From assembly GCF_003934165.1 (NCBI RefSeq), contig NZ_RKST01000014.1:108523-172522 (forward strand): a stretch of DNA of 64,000 nt. The letters are read 5' to 3'. Source of the DNA: Borborobacter arsenicus (GTDB lineage: Bacteria; Pseudomonadota; Alphaproteobacteria; Rhizobiales; Rhizobiaceae). Shown piece after piece: positions 16,579 through 25,032 of the stretch. The position numbers were made by a program, and so were the translations under genes. Each line of letters starts with the position of its first letter. Within the stretch, counting starts at the first letter, position 1. Below the pieces are notes generated by a model. That model saw only the letters and a program-made list of their open reading frames with translations, searched no databases and was not told where the DNA came from.

Positions 16579-16914
16579 TTGTCCCTGTCCGGCATCGTGC
16601 AGCTCGCCGCCTCGACGGCGATATTCCTGCTTGCGGCAACTGTCGCCAAATATTGGGCGCTGGCGCCAGGCCTCGGCAAGCTGGCGCTGACCCTGCTGCT
16701 CTATTCCCTGGGTAATCTGATCATGCTGCGGCTGGTGCGCGAATTCGGCATGTCGTCGGCCTTCAGCCTGTCGGCGGTGATCCAACTGGTGGCCGTCAAT
16801 GTGATCGCGCTGGCCTATTTCAGCGAGCGGCTCGGCACTGTGCAGAGCGCGGGGCTTGTGCTGGCGGTCGTTGCGGTCGGCATGATCATGTTCGGACCGG
16901 CAGCCGCGAAGTAG
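16579..16914 (+). CDS. Small four-helix EamA/SMR-like membrane protein
   Basis: A 111-residue protein with four hydrophobic helices (SGIVQLAASTAIFLLAATVAKYWAL ... SVGMIMFG type), the size of small multidrug resistance proteins and like half of an EamA transporter. I use TTG 16579 because GGAGG at 16568-16572 precedes it; residues read further upstream are not membrane-like. It is divergent from the SDR gene. No substrate can be assigned. Confidence 0.62.
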   Translation: MSLSGIVQLAASTAIFLLAATVAKYWALAPGLGKLALTLLLYSLGNLIMLRLVREFGMSSAFSLSAVIQLVAVNVIALAYFSERLGTVQSAGLVLAVVAVGMIMFGPAAAK

Positions 16915-16971
16915 GCGGGCGTTGGGGGGGTAGAATTTCGGCTTTTATACTGCCCCTCATCCCCTGCCGGA

Positions 16972-16997
16972 CCTTCTCCCCGTAAACGGGGAGAAGG
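16972..16997. repeat. Palindromic intergenic repeat (CTTCTCCCCG family), copy 1
   Basis: Perfect 11-bp arms CCTTCTCCCCG (16972-16982) and CGGGGAGAAGG (16987-16997) around TAAA, followed by a degenerate second stem near 17025-17046. It lies between convergent genes and could terminate transcription both ways. A second copy is at 34329. This repeat type is common between rhizobial genes. Confidence 0.75.
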
Positions 16998-17062
16998 AGG
17001 CAACGGCGACATCGAGGATAGCCGCCTCCCGCGAGCGGGGAGAAGAGGGAAGTTGCGAGCTA

Positions 17063-19054
17063 TCAGACGGCGATCTTGCCGCCGCCCTGTTTGGTGATGG
17101 CCACGACCGCCGGACGCACCGGCATGTCGTCCTTGAAGTCGGGCCAGCGGGTGGAAAGGTCCTCGTAATAGGACGGGCGGCCGAAGCCTTCCCAGTCGTC
17201 GCCGCCATCGCCCGGATGCTGGACGGCGACGAAGGCGGTCTCGTCATCCGGCGTGAACAGCGGCCCGCACATTTCGGCGCCGACCGGCACGCGGAAGAAC
17301 AGCTTGGAGGTGGCGCGCGCCTCGCCTTCTGTGTCCACCGCCCACAGCCCATCGGTACGTCCGGTGGCCTTGGGCGAGTTGCCGTCAGTCGAGATCCACA
17401 GGCGGCCGGCCGAATCCACGGCGCAATTGTCCGGCATGCCGAACCAGCCATTGGCGGTGGTTGAGGTGGAGAAGGAAGCGCCGACTTCGGCAACCGACGG
17501 ATCGCCACATTTCAGCAGCACTTCCCACTTGCCCTTGGTGGCTGCGAAATCGCCGCCTTCCTCGACCAGCTCGATAATGTGGCCGAAGGCGTTCTCGGCG
17601 CGCGGATTGGCGGCGTCGACCTGGTCGTCCTTACGCTTGGTGTTGTTGGTCAGCATGACATAGACCTTGCCGTTGACGCCATTGGGCTGGATGTCCTCCG
17701 GGCGGTCCATCTTGGTCGCGCCGAGCAGGTCGGCGGCACGGCGGGTCTCGATCACGACATCGGCCTGGCTGGCAAAGCCATTTTCGGGCGTCAGCGGTCC
17801 CTGCCCATGCACCAGCGGCAGCCATTCAAAATTGCCGTCCTCAGCGAATTTGGCGACATAGAGCGTGCCCTCATCAAGCAAATCCATATTGGCAGCCCGG
17901 TCGTCCGGATTGAATTTTCCGGCGGTCACGAATTTGTAGACATAGTCGAAGCGCTCGTCGTCGCCGAGATAGAAGACGACCTGGCCGTCCTTGGCAACGA
18001 TGGATTCCGCACCCTCATGCTTGAAGCGGCCGAGCGCGGTGCGCTTCTTCGGCGTCGAATTGGGGTCGTTGACATCGACCTCGACGATCCAGCCGAAGCG
18101 GTTGGGCTCGTTGGGCTCCTTGGCGACGTCGAAGCGGTCGTAGAAGCCGGCCCATTGATAGGTGCCTTCCGGAATGCCGAGGCGCTCGTAATTGGCCGCT
18201 TCCGGATGGTCGGCCGGTAATTCACCGCCAAAATAGCCATGGATGTTTTCCTCGGCCATGATGTAGGTGCCCCAGGGGGTGACACCGCCGGCGCAATTGT
18301 TGATGGTTCCAAGGACCTTCGTGCCGGTTGCGTCGGCATTGGTCTTCAGCCGATCATGGCCGGCAGCCGGGCCGGTGATCTGCATCGGCGTGTCGGCGGT
18401 GATGCGGCGGTTCAGCTTGCCTTCCTTGACGACCTGCCATTTGCCGTCTGCTTTGCGGATTTCGACCACCGTGCCGCCATGAGCCGCAATCTCGATGTCG
18501 ACCTGTTCCTTGGTCAGCGGGGCCATGGTGATCTTGCCTTCGGCAAGGGTGACAAGGCCGGGGAACATCAGATGCGGGTCGGTATATTCATGGTTGACCA
18601 CCAGCAGGCCGTGCTCGGCCGAGCCGTCGATCGGGATATAGCCGACATAGTCGTTATTGTAGCCGAACTGGCGGCGCTGGGCGTCGGCGCTCTGCTTGGT
18701 CGGATCGAATTCCGGTGCATCGGCAAACAGGCCATCGCCCCAGCGCAGCAGCACATCGGCATCATAGCCGGCGGCGACATGATGCTTTTCGTCAATGCCG
18801 GCCTCGACCTCGTCGAAGGAAAAGGCCGAGCCGCTCGCGGCGCGGGCATTGTCGGCGGTGATCAGCGCGATCGGGCTGACGGTCGCGGCGATCGCGGTTG
18901 CCGCCAGCGAGCCTTGCAGGAAGCCGCGGCGCGAGAAACGCGCGGCGATGACCTCGCCCATCGTCCGGTTCTGGGTCGGGTTGCGGCTCGGCCCGTCATT
19001 CTCCTCAAGCCGGCTGGTGCGGAATTTCTGGTCGGGAGAGAGATGTTCGTTCAT
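17063..19054 (-). CDS. PhoX-family alkaline phosphatase (DUF839), Tat-exported
   Basis: A 663-residue protein with a twin-arginine signal well inside the N-terminus (ARFSRRGFLQGSLAATAIAATVSPIALITADNARA), typical of PhoX proteins. Family segments include LLVVNHEYTDPHLMFPG, a long NCAGGVTPWGTYIMAEENIHGYF region with the conserved Cys/Glu, and GMPDNCAVDSAGRLWISTDGN. PhoX enzymes use Ca/Fe to release phosphate from esters in the periplasm. ATG 19054 is used; a GTG one codon earlier is also possible. No Pho box was sought in detail. Confidence 0.9.
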   Translation of the reverse strand: MNEHLSPDQKFRTSRLEENDGPSRNPTQNRTMGEVIAARFSRRGFLQGSLAATAIAATVSPIALITADNARAASGSAFSFDEVEAGIDEKHHVAAGYDADVLLRWGDGLFADAPEFDPTKQSADAQRRQFGYNNDYVGYIPIDGSAEHGLLVVNHEYTDPHLMFPGLVTLAEGKITMAPLTKEQVDIEIAAHGGTVVEIRKADGKWQVVKEGKLNRRITADTPMQITGPAAGHDRLKTNADATGTKVLGTINNCAGGVTPWGTYIMAEENIHGYFGGELPADHPEAANYERLGIPEGTYQWAGFYDRFDVAKEPNEPNRFGWIVEVDVNDPNSTPKKRTALGRFKHEGAESIVAKDGQVVFYLGDDERFDYVYKFVTAGKFNPDDRAANMDLLDEGTLYVAKFAEDGNFEWLPLVHGQGPLTPENGFASQADVVIETRRAADLLGATKMDRPEDIQPNGVNGKVYVMLTNNTKRKDDQVDAANPRAENAFGHIIELVEEGGDFAATKGKWEVLLKCGDPSVAEVGASFSTSTTANGWFGMPDNCAVDSAGRLWISTDGNSPKATGRTDGLWAVDTEGEARATSKLFFRVPVGAEMCGPLFTPDDETAFVAVQHPGDGGDDWEGFGRPSYYEDLSTRWPDFKDDMPVRPAVVAITKQGGGKIAV

Positions 19055-19188
19055 CACGGTTTTCCTCTGGCTTCATCCATGGCTGGAGACGGGGCCACCG
19101 CTAGCCTCGCTGCATAACAGCAACATGACAGGCGCCATGGTGCAGTCGCGCGTTGCACACCGCCGGCAGCCTGCCTATTGAGGAGGAG

Positions 19189-19890
19189 ATGATAAAACCA
19201 CTATCGCCCTTGCGCGTCAAAATCGAATTCATCGTGTTGCTCGCCTTGCTGGTCATTGCCGGCGGGCTATGGGGCTTCGTCGAATTGATGGAGGTCGCGC
19301 GTGATGCCGAGCCACACGGTTTCGACACCGAAATCCTGCTGGCTTTCCGTGTCGCCGGCGACCCGTCTTCCCCCATCGGCCCGGCCTGGATGGAAGAAGC
19401 GGTGCGCGACGTCACCAGCCTTGGCGGCACGGTGGTGCTGATCTTCATCACGCTTTCAACGATCGTCTATCTGCTGCTTGCCCGCAAGCCGGCAGCCGCG
19501 CTGTTCGTGTTCGCCGCAATTGCGGGCGGCCAGATATTGTCCAGCGTGTTGAAGCTCGGCATCGACCGGCCGCGCCCGGACCTCGTCTCGCATCTGGTCG
19601 AAGTGCATACGCTAAGCTTCCCGAGCGGTCATGCGATGCTTTCGGCGGTCACCTATCTGACCCTCGGCGCGCTTCTGACGCATATTCTGCCGGACCGCGC
19701 CACAAAGCTCTATGTGCTTTTCCTGGCGGTGCTGGTGACGTTTTGCGTCGGGGTAAGCCGCATCTATCTGGGCGTGCACTGGCCTTCCGACGTTCTTGCC
19801 GGATGGTGTGCCGGCACTGCCTGGGCGATGCTGTGCTGGCTGATCGCCCGCTGGTTCCTGAAGCGAGAGCGAAACGGAGACGATGTCTGA
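19189..19890 (+). CDS. PAP2-superfamily membrane phosphatase
   Basis: A 233-residue membrane protein with the three PAP2 motifs: KLGIDRPRP, PSGHAM and SRIYLGVHWPSDVLAGW. Six hydrophobic helices flank them, placing the active site at the periplasmic face. The family removes phosphate from lipid phosphates such as undecaprenyl pyrophosphate or phosphatidic acid. The ATG at 19189 sits only two bases after AGGAGG (19181-19186), so the exact start is uncertain. It is divergent from the PhoX gene. Confidence 0.85.
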   Translation: MIKPLSPLRVKIEFIVLLALLVIAGGLWGFVELMEVARDAEPHGFDTEILLAFRVAGDPSSPIGPAWMEEAVRDVTSLGGTVVLIFITLSTIVYLLLARKPAAALFVFAAIAGGQILSSVLKLGIDRPRPDLVSHLVEVHTLSFPSGHAMLSAVTYLTLGALLTHILPDRATKLYVLFLAVLVTFCVGVSRIYLGVHWPSDVLAGWCAGTAWAMLCWLIARWFLKRERNGDDV

Positions 19891-19927
19891 TGCCTGGTAA
19901 GTCTAAACTGATGCTTGAAACATCATT

Positions 19928-19940
19928 ATGATTGTATCAT
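19928..19940. promoter_or_regulatory. Palindrome before the XRE-type gene
   Basis: ATGAT-TGT-ATCAT, a perfect 13-bp palindrome 38 bp before the start codon of the small Cro/CI-type regulator. A TTGAAA hexamer lies at 19915-19920 but no convincing -10 fits. Autoregulation is plausible but unproven. Confidence 0.4.
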
Positions 19941-19977
19941 ACATTGATTTTGCGGACTCAGGCAGGAGCCCCGACCA

Positions 19978-20247
19978 ATGATCACAGCAGCGCAAATGCG
20001 CGCCGCAAGGGCGTTGGCCGGCATCGATCAGAAGACGCTCGCCGAACTTGCCGGCGTTTCGCTGCCCACCATCCAGCGGATGGAGGCAAGCGATGGTGTG
20101 GTGCGGGGGGTGGTCGATACGCTGGTCAAGGTGATCCAGGCGCTGGAAAGCGCGGGCGTGGAGCTGATCGGCGAAAACCAGCCGAGCGAGAGCGGCGGCC
20201 GGGGTGTGCGCCTCAGGCAACCTGGCCCCGGCGGGACTTCCGGCTGA
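19978..20247 (+). CDS. Small XRE-family helix-turn-helix regulator
   Basis: An 89-residue protein whose first 60 residues form a Cro/CI-type helix-turn-helix (AQMRAARALAGIDQKTLAELAGVSLPTIQRMEAS). The tail is Gly/Arg-rich and probably disordered. AGGAG lies at 19964-19968. It precedes a SulP transporter gene by 52 bp in the same direction and may regulate it, as small XRE proteins next to sulP genes often do in rhizobia (inference). Confidence 0.8.
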   Translation: MITAAQMRAARALAGIDQKTLAELAGVSLPTIQRMEASDGVVRGVVDTLVKVIQALESAGVELIGENQPSESGGRGVRLRQPGPGGTSG

Positions 20248-20299
20248 TCCGCACAACAGGCGTGGCCTGGCTTTCAGGTGCGCACAGCGGAAGACAGAG

Positions 20300-22036
20300 A
20301 TGAGCGAACGCCACCGGACCGGCGCGAGCCGGCCACAACCGAGTTTTTCAGAACTGTTCACCCCGAAACTGGTGACGGTACTGCGTGAAGGCTACTGCTT
20401 CGCGCATTTTCGTGCCGATGCCATCGCCGGCCTTACCGTTGCCATCGTGGCGCTGCCGCTTTCCATGGCAATCGCCATCGCCTCCGGCGTCGGGCCTGAG
20501 CGGGGGCTGTTCACGGCCATTGTCGGCGGCTTCATTGTCTCGCTGCTGGGCGGCAGCCGCTTCCAGATCGGCGGGCCAGCCGGCGCCTTCATCGTGCTGG
20601 TGGCGGCAAGCGTCGAGCGGCATGGCGTCGACGGGCTGATCCTGGCAGCGATGATGTCAGGCGTCTTCCTTGTTATCACAGGCTATCTGCGGCTTGGAAC
20701 CTATATCAAATTCATTCCCTATCCGGTGACGGTCGGCTTCACCGCAGGCATTGCGGTGATCATCTTTGCCAGCCAGCTGCACGACCTGTTCGGCCTGACG
20801 TTGGCTGAGAAGGAACCGGGCGACCTGCTGCCCAAGCTGATCATGCTCGGCCAAGCCATGGGAACCGTCAATGGCGCAGCAATAGCTGTGGCGGTGCTGA
20901 CGATCGCCACGATTGCCGGGCTCAAGCGCTGGCGGCCGGGCTGGCCGGGTTTCCTGATCGCGGTGGGGCTGGCCTCGCTCGCCGTCACTATTTTTAACCT
21001 GCCAGTGGAGACGATCGGCACGCGCTTCGGCGGTATTCCGCGCATGTTGCCCGAACCCGCGCTGCCTTCCTTCAGTCTCCACAAGGCCGTGGCCGTGCTT
21101 CCCGACGCCATCGCCTTCACGCTTCTGGGCGCGATCGAATCGCTGCTGTCGGCCGTCGTCGCCGACGGCATGACCGGGCGGCGGCACCGTTCCAATTGCG
21201 AACTGGTGGCGCAGGGCTTTGCCAATATCGGCTCGGCGCTGTTCGGCGGCATCTGCGTGACGGGAACCATCGCGCGCACGGCGACCAACATACGCGCCGG
21301 TGCGCATGGCCCGGTGTCGGGAATGCTCCACGCAGTCTTCCTCTTGCTGTTCATGCTGGTTGCCGCCCCGCTCGCCAGCTACATTCCGCTTGCTGCCCTT
21401 GCCGGCGTACTCGCCATCGTCGCCTGGAACATGGTGGAACGGCCTGCCTTTGCTGCCCTCATCCGCTCCTCGCGCGGCGATGCGCTGGTGCTGCTCGCCA
21501 CGTTCGGCCTGGTCATCTTCCGCGATCTGACCACCGGTATCGTCGTCGGTTTCGCGCTTGGGGCGCTTCTGTTCATCGACCGGATGGCCAAGGCGATCGA
21601 GGTGGAAGCGCATGCGCCGGTCGTCATGGAGGACCGTGCCGATACGGCCAATGGCGACCGCGTCGCCTATGACGCGGCCGAAGCCAGCGACCCCGAAACC
21701 GTAGTCTACCGGATTTCCGGCGCCTTCTTCTTCGGCGCGGCTTCGACCGTGGGTGCGGTTCTCGACCGGATCGCCGACAGGCACAAGAATTTCGTGCTCG
21801 ACTGCTCGGCGGTGCCGTTCCTGGATTCGACGGCGGCAAATGTCATCGAAGGCGTGGGGCGCAAGGCAGAAAATGCCGGTGTCCGATTCTTCATCACCGG
21901 CGCGTCGCCGCAAATGCGCAAGATGCTGGCCACCCATGGCGTGAAGCCTCCACATGTCCATCATCGAGCTACCATCGACAGCGCCCTTGCACAGATCAGG
22001 GCAGACAGCCGCAGGGACGATCAGCCCGTCGTCTGA
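20300..22036 (+). CDS. SulP-family anion transporter with STAS domain
   Basis: A 578-residue membrane transporter. The SulP core (about residues 20-400) shows FRADAIAGLTVAIVALPLSMAIAIASGVGPERGLFTAIVGGF and a long run of helices. A cytoplasmic STAS domain at about 465-560 contains VLDCSAVPFLDSTAANVIEGV. The family moves sulfate, bicarbonate or dicarboxylates. The start is ATG 20300; the preceding open frame codes for no membrane sequence. Confidence 0.9.
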   Translation: MSERHRTGASRPQPSFSELFTPKLVTVLREGYCFAHFRADAIAGLTVAIVALPLSMAIAIASGVGPERGLFTAIVGGFIVSLLGGSRFQIGGPAGAFIVLVAASVERHGVDGLILAAMMSGVFLVITGYLRLGTYIKFIPYPVTVGFTAGIAVIIFASQLHDLFGLTLAEKEPGDLLPKLIMLGQAMGTVNGAAIAVAVLTIATIAGLKRWRPGWPGFLIAVGLASLAVTIFNLPVETIGTRFGGIPRMLPEPALPSFSLHKAVAVLPDAIAFTLLGAIESLLSAVVADGMTGRRHRSNCELVAQGFANIGSALFGGICVTGTIARTATNIRAGAHGPVSGMLHAVFLLLFMLVAAPLASYIPLAALAGVLAIVAWNMVERPAFAALIRSSRGDALVLLATFGLVIFRDLTTGIVVGFALGALLFIDRMAKAIEVEAHAPVVMEDRADTANGDRVAYDAAEASDPETVVYRISGAFFFGAASTVGAVLDRIADRHKNFVLDCSAVPFLDSTAANVIEGVGRKAENAGVRFFITGASPQMRKMLATHGVKPPHVHHRATIDSALAQIRADSRRDDQPVV

Positions 22037-22054
22037 GGTTCTTTCGCCGGGCGG

Positions 22055-22102
22055 TTGACAGCACGCCAATTTGGCCTGATACTTAACTTTATGGTTAAGT
22101 AT
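22055..22102 (+). promoter_or_regulatory. arsR-type promoter with operator overlapping the start codon
   Basis: TTGACA (22055-22060), a 17-bp spacer and GATACT (22078-22083) predict transcription start at about 22090, the base before the ATG at 22091. A perfect 9-bp inverted repeat, ATACTTAAC (22079-22087) and GTTAAGTAT (22094-22102), overlaps the -10, start site and start codon. This fits tight autorepression by the ArsR-family product and a leaderless mRNA; no ribosome site precedes the ATG. Confidence 0.7.
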
Positions 22103-22435
22103 GCCGATGCCGATCTCGACCGCACCTTTGCCGCCCTTGCCGATCCGACCCGGCGGGCGCTGCTGACGCGATTGGAAAAGGAAGACAGCCTTTCGGTGAG
22201 TGAACTGGCACGGCCGTTTCCGGTCTCGCTGCCGGCGATCATGAAGCATCTGGACGTGCTGTCGGATGCCGGCCTGATCACCCGTGCAAAGACCGGACGC
22301 ACTGTCGCTTGCCGCTTGAATGCCGGGCCCATGGAAGAGGCAATGAACTGGCTCGCTCGTTATGAGCGCTTCTGGTCGGCCAGCCTCGACCGGCTCGCCA
22401 GATTTGTCGAGGAGACCGGAGAGGAGGATCGATGA
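22091..22435 (+). CDS. ArsR-family winged-helix regulator
   Basis: A 114-residue ArsR/SmtB-like repressor: FAALADPTRRALLTRLEKEDSLSVSELARPFPVSLPAIMKHLDVLSDAGLI covers the winged helix. It lacks the metal-binding ELCVCDL motif and resembles the branch coupled with SRPBCC (AHSA1) genes. It overlaps the downstream SRPBCC gene by 4 bp, forming an operon. Confidence 0.88.
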   Translation: MVKYADADLDRTFAALADPTRRALLTRLEKEDSLSVSELARPFPVSLPAIMKHLDVLSDAGLITRAKTGRTVACRLNAGPMEEAMNWLARYERFWSASLDRLARFVEETGEEDR

Positions 22436-22863
22436 ACGCAAAACCCAGCCTGACCCTGAAACGCCGGCTGAACGCCACGCCGCGGAAGGTCTACGACGCC
22501 TGGACAAGGGCGGAGAGCATGAAGGCCTGGTGGGGGCCGCAGGAGGGCGACGAGGTGCTGCTTCTGGAAACCGACGTGCGCGTCGGCGGAAGCTTCCACA
22601 TCGTTTTCCGTGCCCTGGATGGAGAGGAGCACAGCGTCAGCGGCACCTATCGCGAGGTGGTGCCTGATGAAAAGCTGGTGTTCAGCTGGGCGTGGCGCTC
22701 GACGCCGGAACGCGAATCCCTGGTGACGGTGGCGCTGCGGCCGGAAGGCGAGGGCACCATGCTGACGCTGACACATGAACAATTCTTCGACGAAAAGGCA
22801 CGCGACAATCACCGCATGGGCTGGATGGGGGCTCTGGACAAGCTGGAACGGCATTTCGCCTGA
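22432..22863 (+). CDS. SRPBCC (AHSA1/START-like) domain protein
   Basis: A 143-residue protein with the AHSA1 pattern RRLNATPRKVYDAWTRAESMKAWWGP at the start and GWMGALDKLERHF at the end. These helix-grip folds bind hydrophobic ligands. The pairing ArsR-SRPBCC-DUF899 is frequent in rhizobia; the ligand is unknown. Confidence 0.85.
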   Translation: MNAKPSLTLKRRLNATPRKVYDAWTRAESMKAWWGPQEGDEVLLLETDVRVGGSFHIVFRALDGEEHSVSGTYREVVPDEKLVFSWAWRSTPERESLVTVALRPEGEGTMLTLTHEQFFDEKARDNHRMGWMGALDKLERHFA

Positions 22864-22887
22864 CCCGCCTACATAGGAGGAAAGCAG

Positions 22888-23610
22888 ATGCAACCGCACA
22901 AGATCGTATCCCAAGGCGAGTGGATGGCCGCGCACAAGGTGCATCTCGCCAAGGAAAAGGAATTTACCCGGATGCGCGACCGCCTGCGCGCCGAGCGGCT
23001 GGCGCTGCCCTGGGTGCGGGTCGACAAGACCTATGAATTCGACACACCGGAGGGCCGCAAGACGCTGGCCGAACTGTTCGACGGGCGCAGCCAGCTTGCA
23101 ATGTATCATTTCATGCTTGGGCCTGACTGGAAGCAGGGCTGCGTCGGCTGTTCCTTCGGCGCCGACCATTTCGATGGAGCCAATCTGCACCTGCAGCATC
23201 ATGACGTGACGTTCCTGGCCGTATCGCGCGCGCCGCTGGAAAAGATCGAGGCCTATAAGAAGCGCATGGGCTGGAAATTCCCCTGGGTCTCCTCGTTCAG
23301 CAGCGACTTCAACTATGATTTCAACGTGTCCTTCCACAAGGAGGACATCAAGGCCGGCCGGGCCATCTACAACTACGTGCCGCTCGATTACGAGATGGAC
23401 GAACTGCACGGAACCACCGCCTTCTACAAGGACGAGAAGGGCGACATATTCCGTACGTTCTCCCGCTATGCGCGCGGCGACGAGGATATCATGGGCACTT
23501 ATATGATCCTCGACATCATGCCCAAGGGCCGCAATGAAAGCGGCACCATGGACTGGGTCAAGCGGCATGACGAATATGAATCGGCTGAACGGGTTCAGGC
23601 TGCATCCTGA
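22888..23610 (+). CDS. DUF899 family thioredoxin-like protein
   Basis: A 240-residue DUF899 protein: FMLGPDWKQGCVGCSFGADHFDG contains a CxxC, and YKKRMGWKFPWVSSFSSDFNYDF is a family signature. The fold is thioredoxin-like and related to peroxiredoxins, but the reaction is unknown. AGGAGG precedes the ATG. It is probably the third gene of the arsR operon, 24 bp after the SRPBCC gene. Confidence 0.85.
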   Translation: MQPHKIVSQGEWMAAHKVHLAKEKEFTRMRDRLRAERLALPWVRVDKTYEFDTPEGRKTLAELFDGRSQLAMYHFMLGPDWKQGCVGCSFGADHFDGANLHLQHHDVTFLAVSRAPLEKIEAYKKRMGWKFPWVSSFSSDFNYDFNVSFHKEDIKAGRAIYNYVPLDYEMDELHGTTAFYKDEKGDIFRTFSRYARGDEDIMGTYMILDIMPKGRNESGTMDWVKRHDEYESAERVQAAS

Positions 23611-23629
23611 CGATGCGGGCGGAGGTGAC

Positions 23630-24484
23630 TCAAGCCTTGTGCTTGCTGTCCTCGACGGTGTCCTGCCGGTCGGCGTCATCGACGCCGGCCGATTTCATTT
23701 CTTCCGGCTTGCTGTCGCCCCAGACCACGGTCTTGTAGTCGAAGCCATATTCCAGCGTCGGCTTGACGATCTGGAAATAGGGCGACAGGTCGAAGTCGCG
23801 CGGCGTGTAGAGCGAATGGTGGCGGATATGCAGGATCTCCCGGCGCATATAGGTCGATTGCGCCGAGGCGCGGCCGGGGGCGAGCGTGATTTCCGGCAGG
23901 ATAGGATAGCGGATGCCGCCATAGGCCTCCGCGATCATCGATGAGCAGATGGCGCGTGTCGGATCGCCGGAGCCGAAGGCGAGCAGGCGCCGCCGCCACC
24001 GTACCGGCACCGGCGGCGTCGGCATGAAATAGCGCAGCATGTCGACAATATTTTTCAGGTCGTATTTGAGGCCGAGCCTAGCGATCATGAAATCCACGAC
24101 CTTCTGGCGGTCGTCGGGCGTCAGCCCGCGCGCGCGGCAGATGCGCGTATTGTAGGTGCGATATTTCGACAAGGGCACGGCCACGCAGCCTTCGCCGAGA
24201 TTGACCTCGATCAGGCGGGGGCGCTCCGAGCCGTCTTCGGGCTCGGGCAGGGCGTCGCCGACATAGAGGCATGAATGCGACCATGTCGACTGGGTCAGAT
24301 ATTTGATGGCAGCCGAAATGTGCTGATTGCCCTCGACCAGCAGAATGTCTCCCGGTTGCAGCGTGCGGCGCAGGATCTCTGGATCGGACGGCGTATAGGG
24401 CTGATAGCCGGAGGATTCCTGCTGCAGCCGGCCGGCAAGCCAGCGGCCGAGCCGGTCGAGGAGCGTGTCGGTCTGCGCCGTCAT
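23630..24484 (-). CDS. YiiX/YebB-like permuted papain-fold hydrolase
   Basis: A 284-residue protein resembling the C92/YiiX permuted NlpC/P60 group. LQPGDILLVEGNQHISAAIKYLTQSTWSHSCLYVG carries the HxxxY-type His region, and ICSSMIAEAYGGI carries the likely nucleophilic Cys. The charged C-terminus is probably disordered. I start at ATG 24484; it shares ATGA with the stop of the CYTH gene upstream, so the two are coupled. The substrate is unknown. Confidence 0.72.
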   Translation of the reverse strand: MTAQTDTLLDRLGRWLAGRLQQESSGYQPYTPSDPEILRRTLQPGDILLVEGNQHISAAIKYLTQSTWSHSCLYVGDALPEPEDGSERPRLIEVNLGEGCVAVPLSKYRTYNTRICRARGLTPDDRQKVVDFMIARLGLKYDLKNIVDMLRYFMPTPPVPVRWRRRLLAFGSGDPTRAICSSMIAEAYGGIRYPILPEITLAPGRASAQSTYMRREILHIRHHSLYTPRDFDLSPYFQIVKPTLEYGFDYKTVVWGDSKPEEMKSAGVDDADRQDTVEDSKHKA

Positions 24485-24954
24485 GATTGCTCCACAGGCC
24501 GGCTGCCTATGGCGAGCGTGGCGTTGTAATAGGCCGCCTCGCCGGTCACCTCCCGCCCGAGCCACGACGGCAGGTCGCCACCCGGCACATCCTCGGCGGT
24601 TTCCAGCTCGGCGATCACGAGACCCTGCAATTCTCCCGCGAATAGATCGACCTCGTAGAGGCGGTCCTTGTGGCGGACGATATAGCGGGTCTTCTCGATG
24701 ATCCGACCGACGGCGAAGCCGCGCATCTCTTCGGCCTCGGCAAGCGTGATCGCATATTCGAACTCGTCACGCATGCGCGCCTGCGTGCCGAATTTCAGCG
24801 TTAGCCGCGCCTCCGTGCCGTCCTTTATGCGGATGCGTACCGAACGATCCTCCGCCGCCACGAGATAGAATTGCTGAAGCCTGGCGGAGCGCTCCACTTC
24901 GCTGCGCCAGCCTTCCCCCGACACCAGAAATTTGCGCTCGATCTCCTTCGCCAT
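24481..24954 (-). CDS. CYTH-domain protein (triphosphate tunnel metalloenzyme)
   Basis: A 157-residue protein opening with the CYTH signature EIERKFLV (ExExK), followed by alternating basic and acidic strands (SVRIRIKDGTEARLTLKFG, EFEYAI, YIVRHKDRLYEVDLF, IAELE). Family members hydrolyse inorganic triphosphate or bind polyphosphates. The start at 24954 puts the signature at the N-terminus; longer readings would run into the divergent TetR promoter. Confidence 0.85.
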   Translation of the reverse strand: MAKEIERKFLVSGEGWRSEVERSARLQQFYLVAAEDRSVRIRIKDGTEARLTLKFGTQARMRDEFEYAITLAEAEEMRGFAVGRIIEKTRYIVRHKDRLYEVDLFAGELQGLVIAELETAEDVPGGDLPSWLGREVTGEAAYYNATLAIGSRPVEQS

Positions 24955-24997
24955 GGTGGGAGAATAAAGCCTACCGAAGCCCCTGGAGCAAGCGTGC

Positions 24998-25026
24998 TTG
25001 ACTTTAATCATTCGTTTGATTAAATA
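24998..25026 (+). promoter_or_regulatory. tetR promoter with perfect palindrome in the spacer
   Basis: TTGACT (24998-25003), a 17-bp spacer and TAAATA (25021-25026). Inside, TTTAATCA (25003-25010) and TGATTAAA (25017-25024) form a perfect 8-bp inverted repeat with 6-bp centre. The predicted start falls at about 25033, the A of the ATG, so the mRNA may be leaderless; alternatively AGGA at 25026-25029 serves as a close ribosome site. It is a likely TetR operator. Confidence 0.65.
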
Positions 25027-25032
25027 GGAAAA

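Noticed and set aside
16579..16914. True SMR multidrug transporter (EmrE-type) assignment
   Set aside because: The size and four helices fit, but the essential membrane Glu14 of EmrE in the first helix is not visible, so only a general EamA/SMR-like call is given.
20657..22507. A 616-codon open frame antisense to the SulP gene
   Set aside because: The high GC content keeps antisense frames open. The composition is Arg/Gly/His-rich with no domain, while the plus strand encodes a clear SulP transporter.
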